Source: Prinia subflava (Eukaryota; Chordata; Aves; Passeriformes; Cisticolidae). From it: a stretch of 64,000 nt of DNA. Position numbers and translations under genes: made by a program. This document shows, piece after piece, positions 12,557 to 27,400 of the stretch; position 1 is the stretch's first letter, and each line of letters begins with the position of its first letter. The notes under the pieces were generated by a model. That model did not search any database and was not told where the DNA came from. It saw nothing but the letters and a program-made list of their open reading frames with translations. The stretch spans positions 2,480,001-2,544,000 of the forward strand of contig NC_086259.1 in the NCBI RefSeq assembly GCF_021018805.1, read 5' to 3'.

Positions 12557-13928
12557 TGCATCACTGTTCTCGGGAATTTCATTTTAAGACAAGAAAACAA
12601 GTGCTTAACACTTCTGGAAATTAATAGAAGCTCATTTGTGTAGAATTTTTCTGAAAAGCATTGTAAAATATTCCATTTTCTGCCTCAAGTTCTCAGCACA
12701 TTTCTGCAGGTTTACACAAATAAAAGGCCCTTCTTGACTTCTTCCCACAACAAAAAACAAAACCAGTATCTGTCAAACCACAGTAGTCATCCACCAAAAT
12801 TGGCTGTGGTGCAGATAACAGGAAAAGTAGGAGAGGAGAGGGAGGACCTAGATTATGGATTTCTGGATTTCCTTCCTTTTATTCTCAGACCTTCCTTGCA
12901 GCTATTGGTTTTTACTGTGGGCATTAAGCTTGTTACAAGTGACAAAGTGTTTCAGGGTGCATGGGACATCATGTATGTAATAATTTAAAAATTAAATTAA
13001 GCTTTTGTTTGTTTACTTTATACAGTAGTAGGAGTCTGGACTTGAATGTTCTTATCCATATATATATATATTCTGAAAATAATATTCTCCAAGATTGTGT
13101 AATCACTCTAGAATACGTTGAAATGGTGTTTGTGTGTCAGTAGTAGCTGTGAAACAGAACGTGCTAAATCCCAATGGCTGTTTCCACAGCTCTGAGTCAT
13201 ACCTCAGACAGGTGGGAGGTAAAGATGCTTGGGAGGTACCGGTGTGGACACTCAGATTTGTTTGTACTTTCTCAAGCTGTTAAAAAGGATGTTGCAGGGC
13301 AAAAAATGGTCTGGGAGTTGCTATCATCTTCTCAAATGCAGCTCATTTTCCTAAAGCTTGTTGACATGATTAATACTTGTATGTTGCCAGAGAAAATAGC
13401 AGCACATACTCAAGCCACACGTGGAGCCCAGGCCTACCTATGAGCTCAGCATGGTCAGAGAATCTTCCCTGGCTGTTGCTGAAAATACTTTGATACCCGT
13501 TTTAGTAGGAACTTGTGAAACAATGCAGGATTAAAAATCCATGGTTTTACTTTTAATTTCTGTTATTTATTTTACCATTTTATGCCTAGTTTTCTTTATA
13601 AAGAGAAAAGCCCAATGTTCAGTTATTGTCTTTAGTCTCCTGATCAGCCTCGTGTCATCGATGTCACTTCACTCAGATGAAGACACCTCTGTCACACCTT
13701 CTGTTAGCAATCAAATTGTTCTGCTTCTGGTGTTTTCCTGATATGCTCAGAGAAATATGGTGCTGTTTCTGAAGATGCTCCATGAAAATGGAGACATGCG
13801 GGGTTGTGTCTTGGTTGGCCCACCCATCGGGCATGTAGCATGATGATCACTTCTGGAGAAGCAGATAATGCAAAAATGAATATATTACATGCAGAATTTG
13901 GGTTTATATGGCTTTTTTTTGATTGCAG

Positions 13929-14098
13929 AGATGACGATGACATCAATGACGTTGCCTCTATGGCCGGCGTTAATCTTAATGAAGAAAGTGCCCGAATTAT
14001 GGCAACCAACTCTGACCTGGTTGGAACCCAGATCCAGTCCTGTAAGGATGAACCCTTCCTTGCTGCTGTACCTCTCCACAAACGCATACTTGAAACGG
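13929..14098 (+). CDS. TAF4B: TAF4B coding exon 3 of 6 (histone-fold alpha-1 and start of alpha-2)
   Basis: The exon is 170 nt long. Its first base completes the split Arg codon and the next residues are DDDDINDVASMAGVNL, a hallmark of the TAF4 C-terminal domain. It continues NEESARIMATNSDL, then IQSCKDEPFL and PLHKRILET. In the TAF4 family this segment forms the first part of a histone fold that pairs with TAF12 inside nuclear TFIID. The acceptor is the T-rich tract and TTGCAG ending at 13928; the donor is GTGAGA at 14099. The exon leaves one base. NEE and IQSCKDEPFL resemble TAF4B more than TAF4 as I remember the human proteins. Reading through the donor stays open for 34 more codons, which I take as chance. 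Confidence 0.97.
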
Positions 14099-14317
14099 GT
14101 GAGAAGCACGTCCTTTCCTCCTGGGAGTGTTTCCTTCAGAGTGATGAGGTTCTGAGGAGCAGAATGTGCTTAGCACTTAAGAGGGTTTTTTTAAGCATTT
14201 GATTCCATAATTTTGTATTTCTAAACTTTCAAGGTTTTTGTGATAAAAGCAACTTACCTCAAGTTGGAAATAAAATAGCATGCTGATACTTCTAAATTTC
14301 ATGCTTTCCCCATGTTT

Positions 14318-14455
14318 TTTATATCCAAGGATCTCAAAGCTCTTTGCAAACATTAATTATTTCTCACAATCCTCCTTCATGTTTTACACACGAGAAGATT
14401 GAAACAGAGAGGTAAAGTAAGTAGTGCAGGTCACAGAGGACACATGTGAATAACA
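14318..14455. mobile_element. Ancient SINE/L2-type relic (tentative)
   Basis: Contains AAGGATCTCAAAGCTCTTTG, then CAAACATTAATTATTTCTCA, then a GAAACAGAGAGGTAAAGTAA run followed by GGTCACAGAGG. This order matches the old vertebrate MIR/core-SINE or L2-like families found as relics in amniotes. Divergence is high and I cannot name the subfamily. Confidence 0.55.
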
Positions 14456-17400
14456 TTTAACAGAATGCTTAAGTTTCCTGTCAAGATTTTCTTTCCCCAT
14501 ACAAACCAGTTATTCAGTTCTTAACACCTGCATCTATTTAAGTTCATAGTGATTTTCTTAAGGCGTGTTTTCAGAACTTGTGTTTATTTATTGTGGCAAA
14601 GAGATATGTTTTTTTATTCTGCCATTTGAAAATGGAAGTTAAAAACTTCAGTAGAATAATTGTTCAAAATCAGTGATGTTTTAGGGTTAGGAAATATGCT
14701 TCTATAACACAGAATGTATTTTCTATGGCATACTTTATTAATATACCCTATGTGTTCTGGTACTTAAATGTATATTTTTCAGCATTGTTTTGACAGTGTT
14801 TTCAGTGCCATCAGTGTCGTAAGCTGATGTTCCAGTTATTGACTAAGCTCCAATTACTTAAGGGTGTAAATTTTATCTCTTTCAGACCTATGCTCACATC
14901 ACAAATTTTTAAGGAACTAGTTCTCAGAGTTTTAAAGATAAGACCAAAATCTTGTTGCAAATCAGCACAGTTAGGTTTTTTTGAGTCATGTGATTGCTTC
15001 TGAAATGTTATTTGTGTTTATGTTCACTGAATTAACGGGAGCCTTTTTATATTGCAGTTGCAGGCAAGTTCTTCATTGACTTATTGTCAGACTTCACTCT
15101 TGTACTTTCCAGAATGGCATTTTAAGTTCCCCTTCAGAGAAAGGAGTGGTTTTGCAGGCTGTAGGCAGCTCGCAGTGAGGATGTGATGACGGCTGGGAAA
15201 GCCTGTCCTGCCTTGTGGGACTGCCCTAGCACCACCTGAGACTGCAGCCAGCGAGGTCTTCATGGAATGTGCCTGGAAACTGGGGGGAGGGCTGCTCAAG
15301 TGATAGTTGATACAGGTGTAAGGAAAGGAAAAGGCAACAGACATAAAACTGCTACAAAGAATGGGAAATCAGTGATGGATTTGCCACACAAGCCTTAATG
15401 AGCTGTCTGGCTGTAACAATTGCTGCACAACATGGAGCTGTAATTACAAGTGCAGGACTTAGAGGAATCTGTACATGCTTTAAGAGCCACAGAACCCATC
15501 ACACTATTCATCACTGCCTTTTGGGGTTTGCTCCTCTGAGGAACAAATCCCTATGGCTGTTTTTGAAGCTTTATTAGCTTTGATAATTGAAATGAAACTT
15601 TCAAAGATTTTAAGAGCAGCTGCAGGGATTTACTTCTCAAAAGCAGTGAATCCAGAGGAGTGGCCACTCCTAGTGATCTCCTGCAGCCACTTTTAGAGTG
15701 GTTTTATTTTGGTTTTACATGACGCCTTTTATAGTTTTGAAAGTGGCCATGGAGTTCAGAAGTGGCTGCTATCTGGGATCCATGGCTCTTGAGGAGAGAA
15801 TTCCCTCAGCTGATTTTGAAGTTTTAGAAGCTGAGTTTTCACTGTGTGTGGCCAGATTTGTTGTTTGCTTAGGACCACACACAAATTTAGTAATTTGTGC
15901 TACTGGGCACTTAAAATAATGACATTGTAAGTTCACAACAAGACTCAGTATTGCCATATGTTGCTGTGACAACACCAGGACTAAGCAAAGAGCCTGTGAC
16001 CTTCTCGAGCACATTAGGAAAAAGTCTGTTATGTGAGTCCCCATTCTTCTGTTTTCATTATGCCTGCTGACAATGAGATAAGAACCATTGTTTCTTCTTA
16101 CTTTTGCCTGAATATGACTTAAACAGATGATATTTTCTACCTTTGGGTCTATTCATATTTAATCACTTCAGTTTTAGGGCAGGTTTTTAATGTTTCACTA
16201 AAAGAGAGATTTGTGGTGTGTACAGTATTAGAAAACTGCTCTTGTCTCCTTTCTCAGAAGCTAGATCTTTTAAGTTTTCTGTAATATTAATCTCCTCCTC
16301 TCTTTTCTGAGTAAGAGCTCTGTCAAGGCACTCAGTAGTGTTCCCCAAAGGCTGTTTCAGAGATTGTGCTTCCATTCACCAGAGCTGGAATATAAACTGC
16401 TAAAGTGAGAGCAGATGCTCTTCAGACTTTGGCAGTAACCACCAGCCAGATGCCTCAAAGTCATAGTGAAAGAGGTTTCTTAATATATTGTGTGTTCTTA
16501 TCTCTACTTGAGCTTGGCAGTGTTATAATCCAAAGTTTATTTTAAATCTAAGGGACTAATATTGATCCATTTAAATGGAAGAAGTAACTGAAAGGTAATT
16601 CATGCAAAGATATTCATCCGCTTCCCACATGCTTCCTTATCCAATTTTGTATCTAGTCATTTTGGGCTACTAATCATTGCCATTTGTTCATGTAGGAAGG
16701 CAAGGCTGTGACTGTTTCAAATTCTTCTTTGATGCAAAATCAAGAGTGGGTATTTCTCAGCATAGAATGCATTTCTTTTGTTATTCCACTCGGAATCATA
16801 AAACTTTAAACCCTGATCTTTCTACATGACAGCATAGCACAATGAAAGATATACAAAGGGTTGGAAGGCTTTTGTTTCTCTTTTTGGGAAGTTGAGAGGC
16901 AGAGGCTGATATTCATCATGCATGTGCATACTAACTCCTGACACTTTCTAGGTCTTTAACTTTGTTAGTAGAATGAGCAGTGTTTCTTCACAGAGCAAGC
17001 AAGCTGATGAGACCCTCACAAATAAATAATGCTGAAAAATCCTAGCTTTTCCACATGGTTTTATGGGAACAAAACAAGAAAAATAACCTTAATAATTTGT
17101 TTCACTTCATTCATAAGTTACTTCTTAGTGGGTAAGAATGCTGTGTTAGTTAGGTTTTAGAAGCTAGTTTTTGACATTCTGAGCTTTTGCCGTTTACTAA
17201 ATGAGGCAACAGGCAACACTTAATAAAGGAGATTTTTAGGGGTGACAATTTTCCGTAGTTCATAACCATCTTGGGAAAATAGAGACTTCTTGCCTTTAAT
17301 TCCTTTATTACAGCATGGGGGTTTGAGTGCAGATAAGAATGAGGCTGTACTGCACTTTATATTAAATATTAGTGAAAGGTCACAGGACGCAGCAAAGGAT

Positions 17401-20400
17401 TGCATAAAACCTTTTTATAACACCTTTTTATAACATGATAACTAAATCCTTGGAAAAAGGGAACAGCTGGCTCATGTACTTTTCTGAGAACTTGGTGGTC
17501 TCTCAAACTTTCACTGGGAGTTCCAAAAAACTTTGCTTTGTATTTTGTGAACAACAGAGCATGATAGCTTAACAGGCTTAGAATCTGCAGCAGCTTATTA
17601 ATTTCCACAGCTTTTAGTTCGATTTCTTCTACAATCAGGTGATACCATTTTGCTTTTAATAACTCTCCCTAAAATGTCACAACTTGTGGTGAACCCTAAC
17701 CATATATTAACTGTCATAATGCAATAATATTTAAGCAAGAGTTTGGCATATTGTGTTCTTTGACTTAGATGGTTCCTTTCTCTCTTTCTCTTCACTTTGT
17801 GTTCTTCACCCCATTTTTCTACTTCAGTTTTATTGTTACAGAGCACTGGCTGAATAGAGCAGATTTCTTAGATGGCATTCTAAGAAATATGGGACTGGTT
17901 TGGCCACATTGAGTACATTTTGAATACTGTTCATCTTGTATCTTTCAAATTATTTTAACTTAAATACATATGATAGAAATTTAATGAAGAATCAGCCATA
18001 ATATTTTTATTTCACGTTCATTCAGAGTTTTCTACATCTACATTAAGAATTCAGATTGTCTATAGCAGGTTTTGCAAAATGTTGTATTTGTTTGTTATCT
18101 AGCATCGTGATCTGTCCTTTGGAAAAAGTCTGTTATACTGACATAGCATACATCTGCAGTATTTCCACCACAGACATAGTTCTGTATTCTCCTGCTTCAT
18201 ATAAATAAATTTTTAGTCTAGAACACACATAGTGGTGCTTGCCAGTTATTATAAAGCTTGAAAATGTGCTGGTGAATCCACTTTCTCCTAATTCAGTAGT
18301 TATAAGGCTTATGGTCTTCCTTAAAACAGCTTCAGAGAGGCTTGGCTGGTTAGAATTGAGCCCTTGTTTCTGTCAATATAATAGCTGTATAGTTAGGCTC
18401 AACATAATTTATAGATTTACCTTTGTGTTATTTTACATGTAAAATATGTTTTTAATTCTGTCTGATGAAATATTGATCATTGCTCTGCCTTGATTCTTTC
18501 TTTGTTCAGCCACGCTTGAATTGCATGTCTGCTCTAAAACTGCATGTTAAACATACAGAAATGGCTTATCTGTGTTTTCTGTATTCTGGAGTGTATGGAA
18601 TCTACTGTGTGGCAGCACAGTGGCAGCAGTTGTGTGCATATGTACATATCTTAAATAAAGAATTTGTGTGCTCTGGAGGGCATTTTGTATTGCTAAACCA
18701 TGTTAAAACCCATAGGAGTACCCTTCGTGGAAGCAGGCCAGGTGATTTCAGCATTTAAAGCATTTGTTATTAGTTCAGTAAGTCTTTCTGTCCTCCTCCT
18801 TTTCTGGGTTTTTTTGTCAACATTTGTATTCATGTTTGAATGAGATGAAGCTGTCCCATTGATGGCTGCTCTTCATATACAGGGCAGCTCTAATATAAAA
18901 GTGTAGTTATTCCTCTGGCTGCTTTACTTTAAAGGGCTTTTATAGCTGCTTCAATTACAGTGGTTGTGTGTTCTGGAATTCTGAGCTCTCCAACTGCCTG
19001 TGAATATACCATTTTGTTTTCACTGCACTTTTTGTTGATGTGACTTAGTTGTTTTCACTGCTGACTTTTAACTTTTTGTCCATAAGTTGATTTGTTTTCA
19101 AAAGGAAGCATTTGTTTGAATATCATTTTTTCCATCCTGTGGACATAACTCCTGGTTGTGTTTGAGGATTGCTCTAGCACCTACCTGTTCATAAGTGTAG
19201 CAGATTGAAGTCATGCACTGTCCTAGGGACATGCTTAATCTGCTGGAACTGTACCTACAGTGGAGTTCTCTGGATTCTAGTTGCTTTTTCTCAGGGAACA
19301 AAAAAAAAAAAAAGTCGTGTTAGGTACTGTATAGTCCAAATTCCAAGTTATTGTGCCTGCCAAAAGCATGGAGTTCCTCTAGTTTCTGTGAAATTCAGTC
19401 TGGCACTGCAGAGATGTGGCAGGTGTAGAGGTGTATCCACATTCTGACGTCTGGAATAGTTCTGTAACTTGGGCTTTTTTCATTAGTATAAAACAAGTAA
19501 TTGCTAGAAATAGTGTTTAGATGAGAAGATGTGTGCTGCTCCCAGTTTCTAACCAATGTCCATAGTTGTTCTTGTGTGATTAGTTGTTTCTTAGGCTGAG
19601 ATTTGAGTTTATTGTACATGTTCAAGAGAGAAATTGGTTTTATACTCCAACTGAATCAATTGCTAGTGCTACAATATTATAAGACAATTATATTTTATTT
19701 ACATTTATTATTTCCTTTTCAAAAAAGGTGGGAATATGTTCCCATCTTAGTATCAGCAGCAGTGTTGCCAAATAAACATAACCAGTAAGTACTTCAGCAG
19801 AATGTTAAACCCTATTGTTGTTCTTTCTTTAATAGGTCCATGATTAGACTTCCTGTTTTACAAGATGTCCCAACATGTGTTGGAATGGTAACTTCAGTAC
19901 CACCTGAGAGCTTGGAGTCTGCCTTTCTGTGAAAGGTAGGGCAGCTTCTGTTCAATATTTTTTGTGTATTTCCAAGGTTTTCTTTTTATTCATCTTATTG
20001 GCTCTGCACCGCTACAGAATCTGAGTTACACTTTTAGCAGTACCACCTTTAGGTGTCAGAACTGATGTTATTTCATCAAGCAGTAATTTCTCAAAATAAA
20101 TATGATTAATTTAGCTATGTTTAAACTATGATTATTTATGAAGAAAATGACGCTGTTTCTTCAGGCATCATTTTCAACGGTTTTACTCCAGCTGAACTGA
20201 GAGCATGACCATACTACTTGGTCTCAGAAATATTTAGAGAATTCAAGTTTTGTTTTCCCCATAATAATTTTGTTTTCACCCGTTTTTCATTCTGTTTTGT
20301 GAATGTAGTGAAAGTGCCATCTTTAAAAGTCTTGCTATTTCTGGAAGGCAGTTCTGGCCTTCAGGGCCCACCAAAATCTGTTACCCAGCTTCAGAATAAG

Positions 20401-23400
20401 TTTGCACCTGGGAATTGAACGGCTTAAATTTCCAGGTCTCTGCAAAAGGGAGTAAAATTAAGATCATTCTGTGGAGATGCATTCTCTACCAGATTCATTT
20501 ATAAAGTCCATGGATGTAAAATAAGAACAATAAAAAGAAAACCTTAGAGAACCATTCAATATTGCAATAAAGCTGACTTACATTCTCCCTGTAGGCAAAC
20601 TCCATGCTCTAGAGGTGGTGCTAATGTCCCCAGCGCTCAACACATGTTGGAACATCTTTGTGGAGGAGGAAGTCATTGATCAGAGAGCAGCATCTACAAG
20701 GATCGTTTAAGGGGGAAAAAGTAAAAGGTAATATTTTTTAAGATATGTTGGAGTGATTGTTCATTATGTTTATTTGGCAATCCTGCTGCTCATACTAAAG
20801 TTGTAGTGTTTTCATTTCTTAAAATTACTGAGAATCTTCCTAAACTTCCTTGAGTCTTTCCTTCTCCCATGAGTTTGAATTGCATTTGTCAGCCTCCTTC
20901 ATGTTGCTGAGTTTGCTGCACACAAGTCCAGAATTTCCTATAACTCATTGGCACTTTGTCACTTTTTTCAGTGGTTGTAATGCAGAGAGGGTTAATCTGT
21001 GGTTTAAGCAGTTTTGCAGTCCCTTGTTAAATAAGTCAGAGCCAAATATTGAAGTGGTATGAGGACATTCTGCTGCTAACCAAAGGGTGTTTGTTTTCAA
21101 GGAAGTAGCTGCAACACAGAGTTGTGCCACATGAGGTACCACCATCTGTTCCTGCACAAAAGTGTAGAAGTGCAACTTTAATATAAACTGTCATAAACTG
21201 AAGCTATTTTGACAAAATTAAGTGACCACATCTGATCTGGTTAAATTTAGCAGTGGTGGATCTGGTGATGCTCTATTTCATATTTAATGAATGTGGCATG
21301 GTGTCCCGATCTTGGCAGATTTAATTCTAATCCTGGGCATTTACAGAAGGTGCTGACATTTTGAAATTCAGGTTATGATCTTTGGTCTACCCTCCTGGTA
21401 TCCTTTGAATTTCCTGGGTTTTGTGCATATCCTCCTGTCTGAAATCCCATCCTCTCTCCTTAACGAAGCCTCACGCCTCCCTGGCATCAGGCTTGTGGTG
21501 ACTACTGTGATACCTGTTGCTTTTGTTGTGTCAGAGAGATGGTTTCTCTGGGAAAAAAAAGTCAAAATGTCCTTTGAATGATGTGATGTGATGGAGAGTG
21601 TGTTCTGTTGCTTGTGAGGACTGTGTTATTGGATGCTGGCATTTGTTTGTCATCTGACATTCTTACAGGAGTTCTCCATCTCTCTCTTACCTGGTGTACT
21701 GTCATAATCACATATTTATGGTGTTTAAGCCTGAGGTCCTGTCTTGGTTTACTGTTTCGAGTTTAACTCAAGAAACACATTTGTCTATTCTGCATGACAA
21801 CAGATAAATCCCCAACTAACAACTTCTCTGTTGTTTTCTTAGGAACTCCTGTTGGTGTCATTGCCATGTTAGTTCTTCCTGTAAAAATCTCTTTTTATTT
21901 GACTCGCTAGTGGGTAACCAAGTACAAAAGTGTGTTGAGATATTTACTATCATTCATAAAATTAGTGAACATATTTTCTAGTCACGCCGTGTTTATTCTT
22001 GAATATTCCTGAATGTCTTTGGACATGCTTATTATGCTGTATTTTTTATTTTGGGAAAACCAAGATGAAGAAGAAAAGATCACGTAACTGTAATCTGTGT
22101 GTTCCTATTTGACTCGTTCAGACCTGCCCCTGTTTCAGATCTCATCCCTTCCTCTGTCTTTAGTATTTTCCTCACACTGCTCAATTGCTGCAACACAGGT
22201 TACTGGGAATATAGGGTAGGATGTGGAGCTGTAGTTTTCAAAGACTTTGTCCTTCAATGCCTCCTTTTAATAACTTCAGCACCCGTCCTTCTTTCAGAAT
22301 ACTAACATCAAATGGCACAAAAATAATTTTAAAGTTGAATTTTTTAAAGAGGAGGAATTAAACATCAAACTTGAGGATATTGTCTTTGCTTAACACATTG
22401 AGATTTTGATTTCTTCTAAAACAAGTTAGGTGACACAGAGTTTAGTTACAGAAGAGAGCAGGTAAACATTTAATTGTAGTGCTTTCTGTTCCTTCAGAGT
22501 TGGCATTCTTTCTGTCCTCTCTGATCAAGCTGCAAGCCTCCCTTGCTGTTGGCATGGCACGTGTTCCCTGCTCCTGCATGCACTGTTCTGTGTGTGTGCT
22601 TCCATGCTTTGTGGCAGCTCCTGCCATTCCCAAGCCTCCACAAACCTGTGCAGAATGTTGTTTGGTGACTTGCTGGGTACTGTTAGAGACAAACCACTAA
22701 GGGTAATAAAAAAGGCTCTTTATGGATGATTAATAGCTGCCTTACAGCTGTTTAATTATCTAGCTTAGAGACAGAATTTTGGAAACTGGATTGTCTGGTT
22801 ATATATACCTGAGCACAGACCTCTTCTCAAAGTAGTTTTTCTTTTTGCCAAAAAGCAGGAATTATGCATAAGTTCCCAGACTTACCCACTGGTTGAGATG
22901 ACTTAGAGAAATAGAGGCTTTTTGCTGGTTAATCTTATATGAGTTCCATCAAAAAACAGGACTTATATGGGTAGGGTTAAGTAAGGTTCTTGAGAAATTC
23001 TTTCTCTGCTTGATGAATTTTCTTTTGTCCTACCCCAACTCCTATGGACTTGCATATAAAAGCTTTGAATCAGAACAGAAAATAGGATGAGACTGTGGCC
23101 AGGGTTACACATAGATTTTGCATGGATGCAACTATTTCTGTGGGTCTGCTGTGTAAAATAATTACACCAATATGACCCTCTTGAGTGGAGCTATTTTGCT
23201 TGTTTTCCTTTGGCAAGAATAAAGTGTAAGATTACAAAGTAAAAGTTCAAAATAAAAAGGTTGCTTTTGGCAAGTGCGTAGTTAAGTTGTGGAACTCTTC
23301 ATTTGACAGTGTTGCAGATTCAAAAAATTACTTGAAAAATTAATGGAAAAACCATTCCATCCTGACCTAATAGACAGATAAGGTGCTCTAACCAGACCAA

Positions 23401-24149
23401 GGCATAGTTTTGGTGCACAGGGAGCACCACACACTTTTTGTTTTAATAATCTTCTAGCAGCATTTCCTAATACTACTGTTAGAGAAAGGATGATGGACTC
23501 TGTTACCCAGTGTAGGTTTACTTAACTTTTTAGACAGTTATAGAAAAACATAAGTATTTATTATAGTGTAGTTTATACAGAAAAAGTTAAATCCACTACA
23601 GTGGCTGAAACATACTTTGAATGGTTTTGTGCTTGTGCATTCACACTACAGAGCTTAAAAGTGTCAGTTGAATCATACTTTGCCAAAATAGTTTGGTTGG
23701 CATTTACTTCGGAGGGAGAGCAGGACAATATTAAAAGACAAAAACTGTGTAGCATTTTATTCAGCATTTTTATTCTTTTAGGGTACGTTACATGACTGGT
23801 TATGTTTTTCCCTACTGTGTCTTGTGCTGGATATGGTATGTATTTTGAGGATTTTAACCTGCAAGTTTGGAATTTATTTTAAACAAATAAGCGATGTTTG
23901 AGCAGTTTCCCAGTTTCTCAGTATGCAATCAGCCCAGGGTGGGTAGTCCTGAAGAAGTGTAGGACAGACACTACTCCCAGCAGATCAGGAATTCTCAAGG
24001 AGGTTGTCCAGTTTGTCCACTCATGAGTCACTTCTTGAGCTCTGAGAGGTGGAATGGTTTTTTACAAGCAAGGTGTCTGCAGTAAGGAATGCAGGGCTTT
24101 CCATCGTTTTGTAAATCACAATTAGCAGGTGATAAAGAGTCCTTCTCTC

Positions 24150-24430
24150 CAAGGAAGCGGTTGTTCCCCAGGAAGGTGCGCTGGCAGTGTTGAGCGGTAT
24201 CAGAGGCTGCTTTGCACAGCCTTTCCGTGTCAGCTGAGGCTGCTTTGGAGCTGTGGGTTCCGTCCTGGCCGTGTACCCCTCCCGGAGCAGTGCTGGCTTG
24301 GACCAGCCCCAGGGAGCCCCAGATCCCGGAGCGCTTGGCGGGGATTGTCTGGTTTGGCAGGAAACGCTCCCTGGCCCGGGGCTGTGCTCCCGGCCACAGG
24401 CTCCTCAGGGGTGCCTGCTCCAACCACTCC
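24150..24430. other. GC-rich intronic patch, unassigned
   Basis: About 280 GC-rich bases with around a dozen CpG in an otherwise AT-rich 18-kb intron. Frames are open on both strands without a recognisable product. It could be a small regulatory CpG patch or a decayed repeat. Confidence 0.5.
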
Positions 24431-27400
24431 CTTTGGGTTGCCTGTTTTTGTGAAGGTAGCTACACAAGTTTTTTACTTTCTCCTTTCCTCATACTGTCTT
24501 CCAGCAGCAGACCAGCTTAACAGTACAGCAAGTCAACATTGTTTAAATTATTTATGCATTTAGTTAGTAAGACTTAAATTCAAGCTTTTTTTGAAGGGAT
24601 GGAACCAGAAGATTACAGCTAAAATTATCTTACTGTTTCCTCTGCCTGGGATCACTGGGTTATCTTGCACCCCTAGGAATCTCTAATTTTAATCATCCAC
24701 TAGGAGTTGCAGTTTGTCCTACTACTGTTTAACAAGTTCTGCCTTCAGTTTTTAGTACTGAAAGTCTGTCTGGGTCACCGGTAGACCCCCGACATAACCC
24801 CAGGGTATTCTGAACCTAAACAACCTCCTTATTTTTTTCCTTTCCTGTGTTCCATCCCTCATTCTCTAACTTAATATTCAGGGTTGGGTTTTCCCCTGAT
24901 AGCACCAGGAGTGCAGCACTGCTGGATGCCTTTGTGGGCTGAGGACACTGCTCTGTCCTGTGCTTCAGTTCCACCTGATGAGGCTGGGAGAAGTGAGTTC
25001 AAGAATTGCCATTTGTGCTTCTCAGGTTGTCAGGGCCCCTTAGAGCAGTGGAGTCGTTTCCCCTTCATGCTTAGGCTGGCAGTTGGATGGCACTGCTCGG
25101 TTTAGAACTATTAATGCACAGTATCAGACAAAGCTCCAGTTGCTTTCTCTTGATTTCATGGCTTGCTTTCTGTAGAGACTACACAAGCTGAGTCTTACAC
25201 AAATACTGCTTACCTAGTTTCAGAAGGTGAACTGCTCTCCCCCTCACCCCAATTTTTTCAGCTTGTAGTTTCCAGAAGTTCCTGTATACTGTAAGTCTTG
25301 AACAGTGTCTACTTAACCAATCGTGTTGTATTTAATTTTATGTAAACAGAGATTAAGGTGTTTTAAATGTTTCACTGCTGCATCTACAGCATCACTGTAA
25401 AATTCCCCTTATGCTGGTGAAATGGAGGCATAGAAGTCTTTATTAGAGAGGTGAATGGTTTGGAAAGCAGCAGGAATTTGAAGTGGTAGTGTTTCCAATA
25501 CATTGCCTTTACTGATGGGGAAGCTTGCAGGGGGACTGAGGCACAAAACTGTGGTGGCTCTTTTGGGATAGCATAGGAAGGGTTCAATAACAATTGAACC
25601 TCAACTGTAGATGCAATCCATGGCACAGCCAACACTTTCTGTGCTGTGGGCAGGAGGGAGGTGGGCAGATCTGAGCAGATGCTTCTTTGTTGCATTTTCC
25701 TAGATCTGACAGTGTTGAATAAAGTTAAACAGAAACTCGAATAATGTCTCAGATTGGAGGGGGATAGACTTTGCTTTCTGTTTTGTGGTATGCAAGCCAG
25801 CTGTAATGGCAGAAGGGGTCTGGACCTCACAAGATTGGTTCCATTTGGATCTTGGACCAGTATTTCATGCACAGAATTTAAAGTTCAAGCAGTTGCTCCT
25901 GTGTTGGGGCAATAGGAGTGAGTTTCTGCGTTTCTGACCTGTGATTAGGGCAAATAGACACTAATTATGCACCCTCACAGTGTTGCTCTTGAAGGACAAC
26001 TCAAGCCCTAAATATGAGCTGTTTAACTGCTTAAAGCTAGTTCTTCAAGGTTTTTTTGTTTTGAGTGTAAACGTAAAGAGATTTTATACAGGCACTCAAT
26101 AATTTATCACATCAATAATCAGAGTCAGACCTGATGTTTTACAAATAATTTTTTTTATCTTTGATCTCAATCCTGTCAGTCCTCTTATAGTATAAATTAT
26201 TGAAGTAACTTTTTGATTCTTTGAAAGCCTATCTGCAAAGACAGTATTTTTCTTGTGCTTCTCAAATAGGGCAGTACCCTCCTTATGATTTGTTTCGGTT
26301 TTTGATCAGTAAAATATAATTAAATTTCTAAAGTGCAGCGAAGCCAATGACTTTCAGATATCTAAGCAGATGATAGCAGAATTTTCACTTCTTGAGACCT
26401 AAAAAGTTTTCAGTTACAAGGTTTAGGTGCTTTCATATTTGTAAAAAACAATCTTGTGCTACTGACACATATGCCAATATCAGAATAATATTGCTGAACG
26501 TTTTTTCCCCTCAAGATTTTTGGAACTTGTATCTAAGTTCTGACTTTATAGTAACTGTTGCAGTATCAAAAAATTTTAAATATACTATAGTTTATTTGTA
26601 ACAAAACATCTTAACACACTTCTTTGCATGCTCATATACTATAGATATTTATTAAATTCTGATTGAACCAGGGTTTGCTATTAAAGCTTCCAGACAATGT
26701 AATTAAGAATTAACATGTGGGCAGACTTTATTGTGTTGTTCTGTAATGCTTGGCAGATTCAAAATTTGCACTTTGAGTGCACATTTGTCCCTCATATTTC
26801 TCATGTAGGATAATGTGACTCTTTAGTAGCATCTGATGCCTCTGAGGATGTGCTCTGAGTTTTGCCACAAAGAATTGAAATTTTCTTTCTATCAGTCATC
26901 AATTCTTGATGGTCTTGTACAGTTCTGGTGTAATAGAGATCTGGCAAGAGCACTTGAATAAAGAATATGACCTTAGTTTTGTCTTTAAAATATCAAAACT
27001 TAAATTCAGCTGGAGAGATGGGTTAAAATTATAGCTTGGAGCATTGCTTTGCTCCAGCTCCTTTTTTGTTGTTAACCTTGATGATGTTTTTATCATAGCT
27101 CTAGGAAAAGTTCAAAATTACATTGCTAAAGTAATTTTAAAGACTTGAGGCATATACTTGTTACCAAAAATGTCTAAATTTAACAAATGTATTATTTAAA
27201 AGCAAGCAACTCTCTTCAAATTCCACATATGATACTTTTGATCACAAGACTGCAAGTTAAGATTGCCACATCATCAAACTTAAAGTACATTGAGATGATC
27301 ACCTAAAAATCAGAAAGAAGTTCAACTTTTTAAGAACAGAAGGCAAGGGAAAGCACTCAGTTGATAGAAGTAAGGTTTTGGGTTTATTTCTTTAATCTCA

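Larger units (their letters stand above)
6833..13928 (+). other. TAF4B intron, 7.1 kb
   Basis: Opens with an A-rich (AAT)n-like run just after the donor (about 6836-6862). It contains three GC-rich patches (about 7130-7370, 9110-9560 and 11500-11740) and a CR1 tail (about 12137-12556), all listed separately. A short TA-rich run lies near 13058-13073. The remainder is ordinary AT-rich intron. Confidence 0.75.
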
